Positions 1-6,516 of a stretch of DNA of 18,976 nt are shown here, in pieces. Numbering within the stretch: position 1 is the first letter of the stretch; each line of letters starts with the position of its first letter. The notes beneath the pieces are model-generated. The model saw only the letters and a program-made list of their open reading frames with translations, was not told the DNA's origin and ran no database searches. Where the stretch lies: positions 1-18,976 of the forward strand of contig URMK01000086.1 of the NCBI GenBank assembly GCA_900548905.1. Reading direction: 5' to 3'. The DNA comes from an uncultured Lachnospiraceae bacterium. GTDB lineage: Bacteria; Bacillota; Clostridia; Lachnospirales; Lachnospiraceae. Made by a program: the position numbers and the translations under genes.

Positions 1-56
1 CTTTTGTAGGCCTGAAACAAATTTAATAAGAAATAGCACAACAGGTTAAATTATAT

Positions 57-83
57 AAAAACAACCGCCCACAAGGTGGGTTG
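57..83 (-). terminator. Intrinsic terminator of the toxin transcript
   Basis: Read on the minus strand, CAACC (83-79) can pair with GGTTG (66-62), with an inner CAC/GTG stem. A run of five T (61-57) and AT-rich sequence follow at once. This is the usual form of a rho-independent terminator, and it lies about 70 nt after the stop codon of the small toxin gene at 151-237. An alternative register (CCCAC/GTGGG, 68-80) gives the same general structure. Confidence 0.6.
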
Positions 84-96
84 GCCAATAACAGGA

Positions 97-144
97 ATAG
101 AAAATCCACCCTTACCAGTCAAAGTATTGGGGTGGTTTTTCTAT
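97..144. other. Long hairpin just after the toxin gene
   Basis: ATAGAAAA-T-CCACCC (97-111) pairs with GGGTGG-T-TTTTCTAT (130-144): 14 base pairs with one T/T mismatch around an 18-nt loop. It starts 7 nt beyond the toxin stop codon. It is almost symmetrical, so it would fold in transcripts of either strand. That suits a shared 3' region of a type I toxin mRNA and a convergent antisense RNA, but no convincing antisense promoter could be picked out by eye. Confidence 0.55.
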
Positions 145-150
145 GTTAGG

Positions 151-237
151 CTAATGACATGTTATATAAATAAATGTCAGTAATGCCAAAATAAACATTC
201 CAAAGGACATTAAGTCCTTAAAGTTAAAGTGTTTCAT
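151..237 (-). CDS. Putative holin-like (type I) toxin peptide, 28 aa
   Basis: This very small gene has an excellent ribosome-binding site: GGAGG at 250-246, eight bases before the ATG at 237. A second in-frame ATG at 243 lies too close to that site, so 237 is preferred. The 28-residue product has a short polar start (MKHFNF) and then one hydrophobic helix (MSFGMFILALLTFIYI) ending in TCH. That pattern matches the short Firmicutes 'putative holin-like toxin' peptides, which insert into the membrane and are usually silenced by an antisense RNA. Strong hairpins follow directly (97-144 and 57-83). The identification is by resemblance and layout. It could instead be a harmless small membrane peptide, but the ribosome-binding site and terminator argue for a real expressed gene. 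Confidence 0.7.
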   Translation of the reverse strand: MKHFNFKDLMSFGMFILALLTFIYITCH

Positions 238-334
238 AGACATCACCTCCATTCTATGTAGAATGAAGGCCAACACACCCTGCAACACGGTTGTTCATAT
301 AATAATGCACTATGGTACGCAGAACCAGTTAATA

Positions 335-364
335 TAATTATGTAATTATAAATATAATATTCAA
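335..364 (-). promoter_or_regulatory. Possible toxin promoter
   Basis: On the minus strand, TTGAAT is followed after 16 bases by CATAAT in a strongly AT-rich stretch, about 100 nt upstream of the toxin start. The match is reasonable, but random AT-rich DNA produces such hits often, so this is only a candidate. Confidence 0.3.
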
Positions 365-367
365 ATT

Positions 368-405
368 AAGGTGAGCACCCGTAAGGAATGCCCACCTTTT
401 CTTTT
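368..405. terminator. Terminator hairpin after fprA
   Basis: AAGGTG (368-373) pairs with CACCTT (393-398), with additional GC pairs inside. The T-rich tract TTTTCTTTTT follows on the plus strand. The hairpin lies about 37 nt downstream of the fprA stop codon, so it probably ends the minus-strand redox operon. The better T-tract is on the plus strand, so it may act in both directions and insulate the toxin locus. Confidence 0.5.
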
Positions 406-434
406 TAAGGATCTGTATCTTTTTCCTGCCGGAA

Positions 435-1649
435 TTATTCCTCTCCGTTTATGGAAGCGATAATCCCGTCTGCCAGCGCTTCCAGTTCGGAAACCTTATC
501 GGGGTTCAGCGTGGATGCCATGGAGAGTCGTTCATTGAGAACCGTCATATTTTTCATCTCTTCATCAATGAATTTCTGCATCAGGTCTCCTGATTTGCAG
601 GCCCAGGAACCGTTTTCGATAATGGCAAAGGTACGATTCTGCAGGTTCAGCGCTTTCATATCGGAAAGGAAGCTGTGCATAACCGGATAAATTCCCAGAT
701 TGTAGGTCACAGAAGCCAGGACGATATGGCTTAAACGGAACGCTTCGGAAATCAGCTGGGAAACATGTGTATTGGAAACGTCATATACAGCCACATTGGT
801 CATTCCCTTATCACACAGCCTGGCGGCAAGGGCCTGTGCAGCCGCTTCCGTATTGCCGTACATGGAGGCGTAGGCGATCATTACCCCTTTTTCTTCCGGC
901 TCGTAGCGGCTCCAGAGGTCGTACTTTTCGATAAAATAACCGATATTGGAACGCCATACGGGGCCGTGGAGGGGGCAGATCATTTTAATGTCCAGCTTGG
1001 ATGCTTTTTTCAGGAGGGCCTGTACGGGAGCGCCGTATTTCCCTACAATATTGGTGAAATAACGTCTGGCATCATCGATCCAGTCTCTCTCAAAATCCAC
1101 TTCATCATTAAACAGTTTGCCGTCTAAGGCTCCGAAGGAACCGAAGGCGTCGGCGGAGAACAGGACACCGTCCGTGGTATCAAAGGTCACCATGGCTTCG
1201 GGCCAGTGTACCATGGGGGCGTTCACGAAAGTAACCGTATGTCGGCCGAAGCTACGGGTATCGCCTTCGTTTACTTCCAGCTGTGTATAGTTATCGATAT
1301 CGAAACCGAACTGGCGCATGAGCATAAAGGCCTTGGGGGTGCTTATGATGGTAACCTTAGGGAAACGCAGCAGGATCTCTTCAATGGAAGCCCCGTGATC
1401 CGGTTCCATATGGTTAATCACCAGATAGTCCAATTCCCTTCCCTGCAGCAGATAATCCATATTTTCCAGAAGCTGTCTGCACGCAGACCAGTCCACGGTA
1501 TCAAAAAGGACTGTCTGTTCATCAAGCAGCAGATATGCATTATAGGAAACTCCCCTGGGAATGGGATGAATATTTTCAAACAGGGTCAGCCTGTGGTCAT
1601 TGGCCCCCACCCAGTATAAATCTTCCGTTACATTTCTGACACAATACAT
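435..1649 (-). CDS. fprA: Flavodiiron protein (A-type flavoprotein, FprA family)
   Basis: A cytoplasmic enzyme that reduces O2 to water or NO to N2O with electrons normally supplied by rubredoxin. The 404 residues are the usual length. The N-terminal beta-lactamase-like domain has the diiron ligands H80, E82, D84 and H85 in NHMEPDHGAS, then H148 (VHWPE), D167 (FSADAFG) and H228 (CPLHGP). The C-terminal flavodoxin domain starts near residue 255, with the FMN phosphate loop ASMYGNTEAA at 261-270. AAGGAGG precedes the ATG. The gene lies 26 bp after the rubredoxin-ending fusion protein on the same strand, so the likely electron donor is encoded in the same operon. The family assignment is firm. 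Whether O2 or NO is the main substrate cannot be read from the sequence. Confidence 0.95.
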   Translation of the reverse strand: MYCVRNVTEDLYWVGANDHRLTLFENIHPIPRGVSYNAYLLLDEQTVLFDTVDWSACRQLLENMDYLLQGRELDYLVINHMEPDHGASIEEILLRFPKVTIISTPKAFMLMRQFGFDIDNYTQLEVNEGDTRSFGRHTVTFVNAPMVHWPEAMVTFDTTDGVLFSADAFGSFGALDGKLFNDEVDFERDWIDDARRYFTNIVGKYGAPVQALLKKASKLDIKMICPLHGPVWRSNIGYFIEKYDLWSRYEPEEKGVMIAYASMYGNTEAAAQALAARLCDKGMTNVAVYDVSNTHVSQLISEAFRLSHIVLASVTYNLGIYPVMHSFLSDMKALNLQNRTFAIIENGSWACKSGDLMQKFIDEEMKNMTVLNERLSMASTLNPDKVSELEALADGIIASINGEE

Positions 1650-1675
1650 TACTAATTCCTCCTTCCGGCCGCAGC

Positions 1676-3583
1676 CTACATAAACATATCTTTACTTTCC
1701 GCACATTCCGGGCATACCCAGTCTTGCGGCAGCTTTTCAAACAAGGTCCCGGGAGCGATATCCGCGTCCGCATCCCCTACAGCGGGATTGTATTCATAAC
1801 CGCAGCCTCCGCAGGTATAAATCCTTCCAACCGGCGCGGGTTTGGGAGGCAGCGGCCGTTTCATTTTTACCATGGGCGGTGCCGGCTTTTTGGCTTCCCC
1901 ATTATCCAGGGCAGCCGTAAGCAGCGGCAGGATCTCCATCAGATCTCCCACGATGCCATAGTCACAGTTTTTAAAAATAGGGGCGTTGGCATTTTTGTTA
2001 ATCGCCACAATGGTGGAGGCATCCCGGATGCCCTTCAGATGCTGTACGGCTCCGGATATTCCGCAGGCAATATACAGGTTGCCGGTGAACTTCTGCCCGG
2101 ACATTCCCACATACCGGTTCAGAGGCACATATTTCAGGGTTTCCGCAACGGGCCTGGAAGAACCTACCGCAGCGCCGGCCTGCAAAGCCAGCGCTTCAAT
2201 CAGCTTCATGTTTTCGCGGCTGCCGATGCCTTTTCCTGCCGAAACCACTCTTTCCGCCTGGGGAATAGGCGTATCGGCCGGAATTCCCACCGTGAAATCA
2301 TAGCCTTCCTTTTGCAGGGCTGCTACCAGAGCTTCCACCCTTTCTTTGGCGCTGCCTTCCTTAAGAATCATTTTCTTACGGTAGCCTGTTACGGGAGCCG
2401 CTTTTTTCATATGCTTCGGAGCACCGCCTGCATCCTTCGGCATTTTGCCGATGAGATGGGAGGCGATGACCACTCTCTGGATTTCATTGGTGCCTTCATA
2501 TATTGTGGTGATTTTGGCATCCCGGTATGCCCGCTCCACTTCCATTCCCTTCAAGTAACCGCTTCCGCCGAAAATCTGAAGGGCATCGTTGGTGACCTCC
2601 AGGGCAATATCGGACGCATACTGCTTGGCCATGGCGGATTCCATCCCATAAGGCTCGTGATTTTCCTTCAGTTCCGCGGCACTGTATATCAGGAACCGTG
2701 CACAGCGCAGTTTGGTCGCCATATCGGCAAGCTTAAAGGATACCACCTGCTGCTGACAAATGGGTTTTCCAAATTGTACCCTCTCTTTGGAATATTCCAA
2801 CGCATGCTCAAACGCTCCCTGGGCGATTCCCAGCGCCTGAGAGGCAATGCCGATACGTCCGCCGTCCAGGGTTGCCATAGCGATTTTAAAGCCTTCCCCC
2901 TCTTTTCCAAGAAGATTCTCCCTGGGAACCCTGACATCATTGAACAGCAGTTCCGCGGTAGAGGATGACCGAATACCCATTTTATCATAATGATCACCAA
3001 ATTCAAAGCCTTCCCAGCCTTTTTCCACAATAAATGCAGAAATCCCTCTGGTCCCGATATCCGGAGTGGTTACGGCGAACACCACATACGTATCTGCCTT
3101 CGGCGCATTCGTTATAAATATTTTGCCACCATTTAACAGATAATAATCACCCTTAAGCACGGCAGTAGTTTCCGTACCGCCGGCATCGGATCCGGCGTTA
3201 GGCTCCGTAAGGCCAAAAGCCCCTATTTTTTCCCCTCTGGCCAGCGGAACCAGATATTTTTCTTTCTGTTCCTGCGTGCCGAAAGCAAAAATCGGCCAGG
3301 ATCCCAGGGAAACATGGGCGGAAAGGATAACTCCTGTTCCTCCGTCCACTCTGGAGAGTTCTTCCACCGCAATGGCGTAGCTGAGAACATCAAGCCCGGC
3401 ACCGCCGTATTCTTTGGGATAGGGTATCCCCATAAGCCCCATTTCTCCCAGCTTTTTGACAGCGTCTGCCGGAAATTCATTGTTCTGATCCAGCATAAAA
3501 GCGATTGGTTTTACTTCGCTTTCCGCAAATCCCCTCATTTTCTGCCTGAATGCTTCATGCTCCTGTGTTGTTTGATAAAGCAT
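1676..3583 (-). CDS. Acyl-CoA dehydrogenase / ETF-alpha FAD domain / rubredoxin fusion
   Basis: A 635-residue three-part protein. Residues 1-380 are a complete short-chain acyl-CoA dehydrogenase: TEPNAGSD (126-133), KMGIRSS (201-207) and the catalytic glutamate E363 in YEGTNE. Residues about 443-556 match only the C-terminal FAD-binding domain of electron-transfer flavoprotein alpha (AGKGIGSREN; GMSGQ; ACGISGAVQH; AINKNANAPIF; DYGIVGDL). ETF-alpha domain I and ETF-beta are absent. A proline-rich linker (567-585) leads to a C-terminal rubredoxin with iron ligands C591, C594, C624 and C627. The inferred electron route is acyl-CoA, dehydrogenase FAD, ETF FAD, then the iron of rubredoxin, with FprA encoded 26 bp downstream as acceptor. 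The start has a GGGGG ribosome-binding site. Domain calls are firm; the substrate (for example butyryl-CoA) is inference. Confidence 0.93.
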   Translation of the reverse strand: MLYQTTQEHEAFRQKMRGFAESEVKPIAFMLDQNNEFPADAVKKLGEMGLMGIPYPKEYGGAGLDVLSYAIAVEELSRVDGGTGVILSAHVSLGSWPIFAFGTQEQKEKYLVPLARGEKIGAFGLTEPNAGSDAGGTETTAVLKGDYYLLNGGKIFITNAPKADTYVVFAVTTPDIGTRGISAFIVEKGWEGFEFGDHYDKMGIRSSSTAELLFNDVRVPRENLLGKEGEGFKIAMATLDGGRIGIASQALGIAQGAFEHALEYSKERVQFGKPICQQQVVSFKLADMATKLRCARFLIYSAAELKENHEPYGMESAMAKQYASDIALEVTNDALQIFGGSGYLKGMEVERAYRDAKITTIYEGTNEIQRVVIASHLIGKMPKDAGGAPKHMKKAAPVTGYRKKMILKEGSAKERVEALVAALQKEGYDFTVGIPADTPIPQAERVVSAGKGIGSRENMKLIEALALQAGAAVGSSRPVAETLKYVPLNRYVGMSGQKFTGNLYIACGISGAVQHLKGIRDASTIVAINKNANAPIFKNCDYGIVGDLMEILPLLTAALDNGEAKKPAPPMVKMKRPLPPKPAPVGRIYTCGGCGYEYNPAVGDADADIAPGTLFEKLPQDWVCPECAESKDMFM

Positions 3584-3926
3584 ATTTTGTACCCCCTTTT
3601 TATGAATTGGATTATCAGTGACTCTATATGTTTACTGCCTGATATACGGCAGATATGTGTCCGATTGTCTGTATCATGTAAGAATCCGGAATGTTCTGTA
3701 CTCTCATATATCATGTCCTTTTTCCCTTTATTACAGCATCTTATAGTCATTCGGCATACAGTGATACTTGACAATTTTTATCCACTTTCAATTTCCACAA
3801 GCAACGAGCCAAACGGATGCACTCGCATAGAACCGAAGGCTCTATTATCCACTTAGCGACTGCCGCGAGAGTCAAATCCCCCGTTGCTTGCGGGGTATTT
3901 GAATTTCAAAAAAAGAAAACCCAATC
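3584..3926. other. 343-bp intergenic spacer between rrf2 and the dehydrogenase
   Basis: The half next to rrf2 holds the cloverleaf-like inverted-repeat element (3795-3893, listed separately). The half next to the dehydrogenase gene is AT-rich; no clear promoter or protein gene is visible. The 10-mer TTATCCACTT occurs twice in the same direction, at 3778-3787 and 3845-3854. A 79-codon minus-strand open frame that runs on into the dehydrogenase gene has no usable ribosome-binding site and is not called. Confidence 0.5.
3795..3893 (-). ncRNA. Cloverleaf-like structured RNA or palindromic intergenic element
   Basis: CCACAAGCAACG (3795-3806) pairs with CGTTGCTTGCGG (3882-3893). Inside lie three smaller stems: CGAGC/ACTCG (3805-3809/3821-3825), an 8-bp hairpin (3827-3845) and GACT/AGTC (3858-3861/3870-3873). 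At the three positions where the plus strand would have an A/C mismatch, the minus strand has a G-U wobble. The fold is therefore better in minus-strand RNA, the same strand as rrf2 and the dehydrogenase operon. A competing local hairpin, CCCCG-(7)-CGGGG (3880-3894 region), uses the same bases as the outer stem. It has no tRNA features such as a T-loop GTTC. It may be a 5' leader element, a small RNA or a repeated palindromic element; no known class is recognised. Confidence 0.5.
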
Positions 3927-4340
3927 TCAATCCCCAAATAAGACCCAATGGAGACTGCGGGAACTAAACTCCCGATCAATCGCCAGTTGTACCTTGGCAA
4001 GCTGCCCGTGTACGTTACAGGGCCCCCCGTTTTTATCTCTCCACTCGCACTGGTAATCGGCATTCATACAGGCCGCCAGACGGGCGTTGGCTTCTACCGC
4101 ATTCACCAGATCATGCAGATTTAACTCCTGCAGATCCGCATCCAGCTGACAGCCCCCGTTTACCCCGCGTATGATACGGATTATCCCGGCTTTTTCCAGC
4201 TTTTTCATGATTTTATAGGTGAATTTATGAGGCAGCGATTCTTTTTCCGCAATCTCTCCCACCGTCAGGCAGGCCCCCTGGGACAGCGCCCGCAAAATGC
4301 GGAGCGCATAATCGGTTTCACGAGTGATAAGCAATGGCAC
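3927..4340 (-). CDS. Rrf2-family transcription regulator with candidate Fe-S cysteines
   Basis: A 137-residue DNA-binding regulator with the Rrf2 winged-helix start (LLITRETDYALRILRAL) and the typical AGIIRIIRGVNGGCQL wing. C91, C98 and C108 fall where IscR and NsrR carry their iron-sulfur ligands; C24 and C64 are additional. Rrf2 proteins of this type sense iron-sulfur state, NO or redox change. The gene lies directly upstream, on the same strand, of the dehydrogenase-rubredoxin fusion and fprA, so it is the obvious candidate to control an O2/NO-handling operon. It has its own strong promoter and a leader of about 100 nt with a GC-rich hairpin. The family is certain; bound cluster, signal and targets are inferred. 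Confidence 0.9.
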   Translation of the reverse strand: MPLLITRETDYALRILRALSQGACLTVGEIAEKESLPHKFTYKIMKKLEKAGIIRIIRGVNGGCQLDADLQELNLHDLVNAVEANARLAACMNADYQCEWRDKNGGPCNVHGQLAKVQLAIDREFSSRSLHWVLFGD

Positions 4341-4381
4341 GCCTCCTTTTTTCCATCGCAGGCTTCACATTGCCTGAGGAA

Positions 4382-4406
4382 CCGTCCCCGCCGTCAGCGC
4401 GGACGG
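4382..4406 (-). other. GC-rich hairpin in the rrf2 leader
   Basis: CCGTCC (4382-4387) pairs with GGACGG (4401-4406), and the sequence between them is GC-rich and partly self-complementary. It lies in the predicted 5' untranslated region, between the promoter at 4448-4476 and the ATG at 4340. It may affect rrf2 expression, but there is no T-run to make it a terminator. Confidence 0.35.
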
Positions 4407-4447
4407 AATCTCATTCAGCACATGCGAACTTTGCGTTTCTAACTCTA

Positions 4448-4476
4448 ACTATAATAAAGTGGAGTATTTTTGTCAA
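4448..4476 (-). promoter_or_regulatory. Sigma-A-type promoter of rrf2
   Basis: On the minus strand, a perfect TTGACA (4476-4471) is followed after exactly 17 bases by TATAGT (4453-4448). This is the best vegetative promoter in the window, and it fires toward the rrf2 gene about 110 bp away. Autoregulation by Rrf2 is common in the family, but no specific operator could be identified. Confidence 0.75.
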
Positions 4477-4529
4477 GATTAGATTGTTGAAAAAAGGCAA
4501 AAAGAGTTACTATTTTTTACGGTATCATG

Positions 4530-4535
4530 TACAAT
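4530..4535 (+). promoter_or_regulatory. Possible -10 box for the methyltransferase gene
   Basis: TACAAT lies 54 bp upstream of the methyltransferase ATG, with a weak -35 candidate (TTACTA) 17 bases before it. With the rrf2 promoter it would make this spacer a divergent promoter region. The -35 match is poor. Confidence 0.35.
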
Positions 4536-4588
4536 GGATGGATAAGTGTATATCTGGAATAAGAATATCCTTTGAGGGAGGAAAAGAG

Positions 4589-5344
4589 ATGAAAGATTAT
4601 ATCCAACAGAATAAGGATGCCTGGGAATTCAACACCTATGATTTCTGGGTGGATCATGCAGGGTCACCGGCGGAACGGGCCAAAAAGGACATGGCGGATC
4701 CGGTGGGTATGCTGAAAAAATATGCGGCCTATTTTGACTCCTATGAAGGGGTAAGAGTGGCAAATATCTGCGGTTCCTGTGGGAAAAAAGCAATTCCTCT
4801 CGCCCTTCTCGGCGCGAAGGTCACCATTTTCGATATATCTTCCGGGAACCGGCGGTATGCGCTGGAAACTGCGGCGGCGGCGGATACTTCCATAGAATTT
4901 ATTCTGGGGGATGTGCTGGAAACCGACATGGCCCGGTACGGCGGCCAGTTCGATACAGTGTTTATGGAAGGCGGCGTACTGCACTTTTTTCATGATATCG
5001 GGAAGTTTATGAATACCATGTTTTCCCTGCTCCGCCCAGGCGGCTGTATGATATGCAGCGATTTTCATCCTTTCCAGAAAATAGCGGATATTCTTGAGTT
5101 TCAGCAGCCGGAAACCCAGTATTTTTCCAAGGATATCATAAAAGGGGAAATGGCCCACGCCAGGTTTTATCCGGAGGAAATCCGCAGGCAAATCCCTCTG
5201 TGCGAATACCGGAAATATACGATCAGCGAAATCATCAACGCTTGTATAGACAGCGGTTTTGTCTTAAAACGATTTGACGAGCATCCCGCCTGGACGGATC
5301 CTGCATTGCCCGGAGAATTCACGATGGTTGCGGTAAAGAAATAA
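4589..5344 (+). CDS. Class I SAM-dependent methyltransferase
   Basis: A 251-residue protein with a Rossmann-type S-adenosylmethionine-binding core. Motif I is atypical: VANICGSCGKKAIPLALLG (about 57-75), followed by the acidic strand VTIFDIS. ILGDVLETD (105-113) and DTVFMEGGVLHFF (122-134) are the later motifs, and LLRPGG follows the fourth strand. The frame is open upstream, but the ATG at 4589 is chosen because GAGGGAGG precedes it and recognisable homology begins there. The substrate is unknown; similar proteins are annotated only as small-molecule methyltransferases. A 12-bp inverted repeat separates it from the ANT(6)-like gene. The two read in the same direction but do not clearly form an operon. 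Confidence 0.85.
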   Translation: MKDYIQQNKDAWEFNTYDFWVDHAGSPAERAKKDMADPVGMLKKYAAYFDSYEGVRVANICGSCGKKAIPLALLGAKVTIFDISSGNRRYALETAAAADTSIEFILGDVLETDMARYGGQFDTVFMEGGVLHFFHDIGKFMNTMFSLLRPGGCMICSDFHPFQKIADILEFQQPETQYFSKDIIKGEMAHARFYPEEIRRQIPLCEYRKYTISEIINACIDSGFVLKRFDEHPAWTDPALPGEFTMVAVKK

Positions 5345-5366
5345 GACGCTGCCGCACAGCATACCA

Positions 5367-5442
5367 GAGTGTGTTTGAAAATTGCTTTCTGCAAGATGTG
5401 CTCACAATTTATGGGCATGCAAATGAATTATCAAACACACTC
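5367..5442. repeat. Inverted-repeat element between methyltransferase and ANT(6)-like genes
   Basis: GAGTGTGTTTGA (5367-5378) and its exact reverse complement TCAAACACACTC (5431-5442) bound a 52-nt interior. The interior includes the palindrome GCATGC. This may be a small non-autonomous repeat (MITE-like), or a long stem that also ends transcription of the methyltransferase gene. No flanking target duplication is evident. Confidence 0.55.
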
Positions 5443-5465
5443 CGGGCCATGGGAAGGAGAACAAT

Positions 5466-6335
5466 ATGCGTTCCGAAAAAGAAATGATGGATATGATTAT
5501 GCGGAAAGCCGAAGAAGATGAACGGATCCGGGCCGTCACCATGGAGGGTTCCAGGGCCAATCCCAACGCCGTCCATGATGCCTACTCGGATTTTGACATT
5601 ACTTATTATGTTACGGATGTGAGGGACTTTACCGGGGATCGGTCCTGGATCCATGCATTCGGCGACATTCTGCTTGTGCAGTGTCCCATGGACTGGTACT
5701 CCCATCCCTATGATGATACCAGCCGTGAGCCATTCGCTTATCTGATCCAGTTTGCCGATGGCAGCCGTATCGATCTGACCTTGCAGGATGTAAAAGACAT
5801 GGCTAAGGAGCGGGAAAATAACCAGCCGAGAGCTGTTTTGATGAACAAGGACAACTTTCCTTCCCTGCTGCCGCTTCAGACCGAAGCCGCCTTTTACATA
5901 CAGCCGCCGGGGGAGAAGGAATTTTTGGACACCTGCAATGAATTCCGCTGGCTGAGCCTTTATGTTTCCAAAGGCGTGTGCCGGGAAGAACTGTATTATG
6001 CCAAGCACGCCTATGATGTACTGCTCCTGCCCATGTTCCTGAAAATGCTGAACTGGAAAATAGGCATTGATAACGGTTTCCACGTCACCACCGGTTCCTC
6101 CTGCAAATACCTGAAGCGGTTCCTGTCTCCGGAAGAGATGGAACGCTTTCAACGAATTTTTCCTGACGGAGACTATGATACGATCTGCCGCTGCCTGTTT
6201 CTCCTGTACGATTATTTTCATGAGCTGGCCGGTTTTGTGGCGGGGCAGCTGCATTTTCATCACGATACGGCAGAGGCCGAACGGGTACGGCAGTTCCTTG
6301 CGCAAAGGCTCCGGGACAGGGGATATTGCAGGTAA
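5466..6335 (+). CDS. ANT(6)-like aminoglycoside 6-adenylyltransferase
   Basis: A 289-residue nucleotidyltransferase that matches the ANT(6)/AadE family in length and along its whole sequence. These enzymes transfer AMP from ATP to the 6-hydroxyl of streptomycin. The active-site signature is GSR at 28-30 followed by D42-x-D44 (SDFDI), with the third metal-binding aspartate D103 in DGSRIDL. The family's C-terminal helical part follows (KYLKRFLS; LYDYFHELAGFVA). GGAGAAC precedes the ATG. Many chromosomal members of this family in Clostridia have not been tested, so resistance should not be assumed. Base composition resembles the flanking host genes, not the AT-rich island to the right. Confidence 0.9.
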   Translation: MRSEKEMMDMIMRKAEEDERIRAVTMEGSRANPNAVHDAYSDFDITYYVTDVRDFTGDRSWIHAFGDILLVQCPMDWYSHPYDDTSREPFAYLIQFADGSRIDLTLQDVKDMAKERENNQPRAVLMNKDNFPSLLPLQTEAAFYIQPPGEKEFLDTCNEFRWLSLYVSKGVCREELYYAKHAYDVLLLPMFLKMLNWKIGIDNGFHVTTGSSCKYLKRFLSPEEMERFQRIFPDGDYDTICRCLFLLYDYFHELAGFVAGQLHFHHDTAEAERVRQFLAQRLRDRGYCR

Positions 6336-6411
6336 ACCAACGGTAGAATCCGCTCAATCGCCAGATAATCGGTTTCTTTCCGCTGTATTTTATTATATTG
6401 TTAATTCAGAC

Positions 6412-6472
6412 TTCGCAGGTGCCGGATGGCGCCCCGCATACAGCGGGCAGAGGACTATCCGACACCTGTGAA
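6412..6472 (+). other. Long structured hairpin upstream of the HTH membrane gene
   Basis: TTCGCAGGTG (6412-6421) pairs with CACCTGTGAA (6463-6472), then CGGAT pairs with ATCCG, with an inner CCCGC/GCGGG hairpin. One outer pair is a G-U wobble on the plus strand but a C/A mismatch on the minus strand, which favours plus-strand RNA. It ends 44 nt before the ATG at 6517. No T-run follows, so it may be a leader structure and not a simple terminator of the preceding gene. Confidence 0.45.
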
Positions 6473-6516
6473 ATTTGAGTTGCTCAGACATCCGTGACGA
6501 CAGAAAGGGTTATGCA

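Noticed and set aside
1724..2968. Long plus-strand open frame opposite the dehydrogenase fusion
   Set aside because: It is a shadow of the real gene on the other strand; no start signal or family features.
3535..3774. Small minus-strand open frame in the spacer running into the dehydrogenase gene
   Set aside because: It has no ribosome-binding site, no recognisable protein features and overlaps the well-supported start of the dehydrogenase gene.
3795..3893. Cloverleaf fold as a tRNA gene
   Set aside because: The outer stem is too long (10-12 bp), arm sizes are wrong, and the conserved T-loop and D-loop bases are missing.
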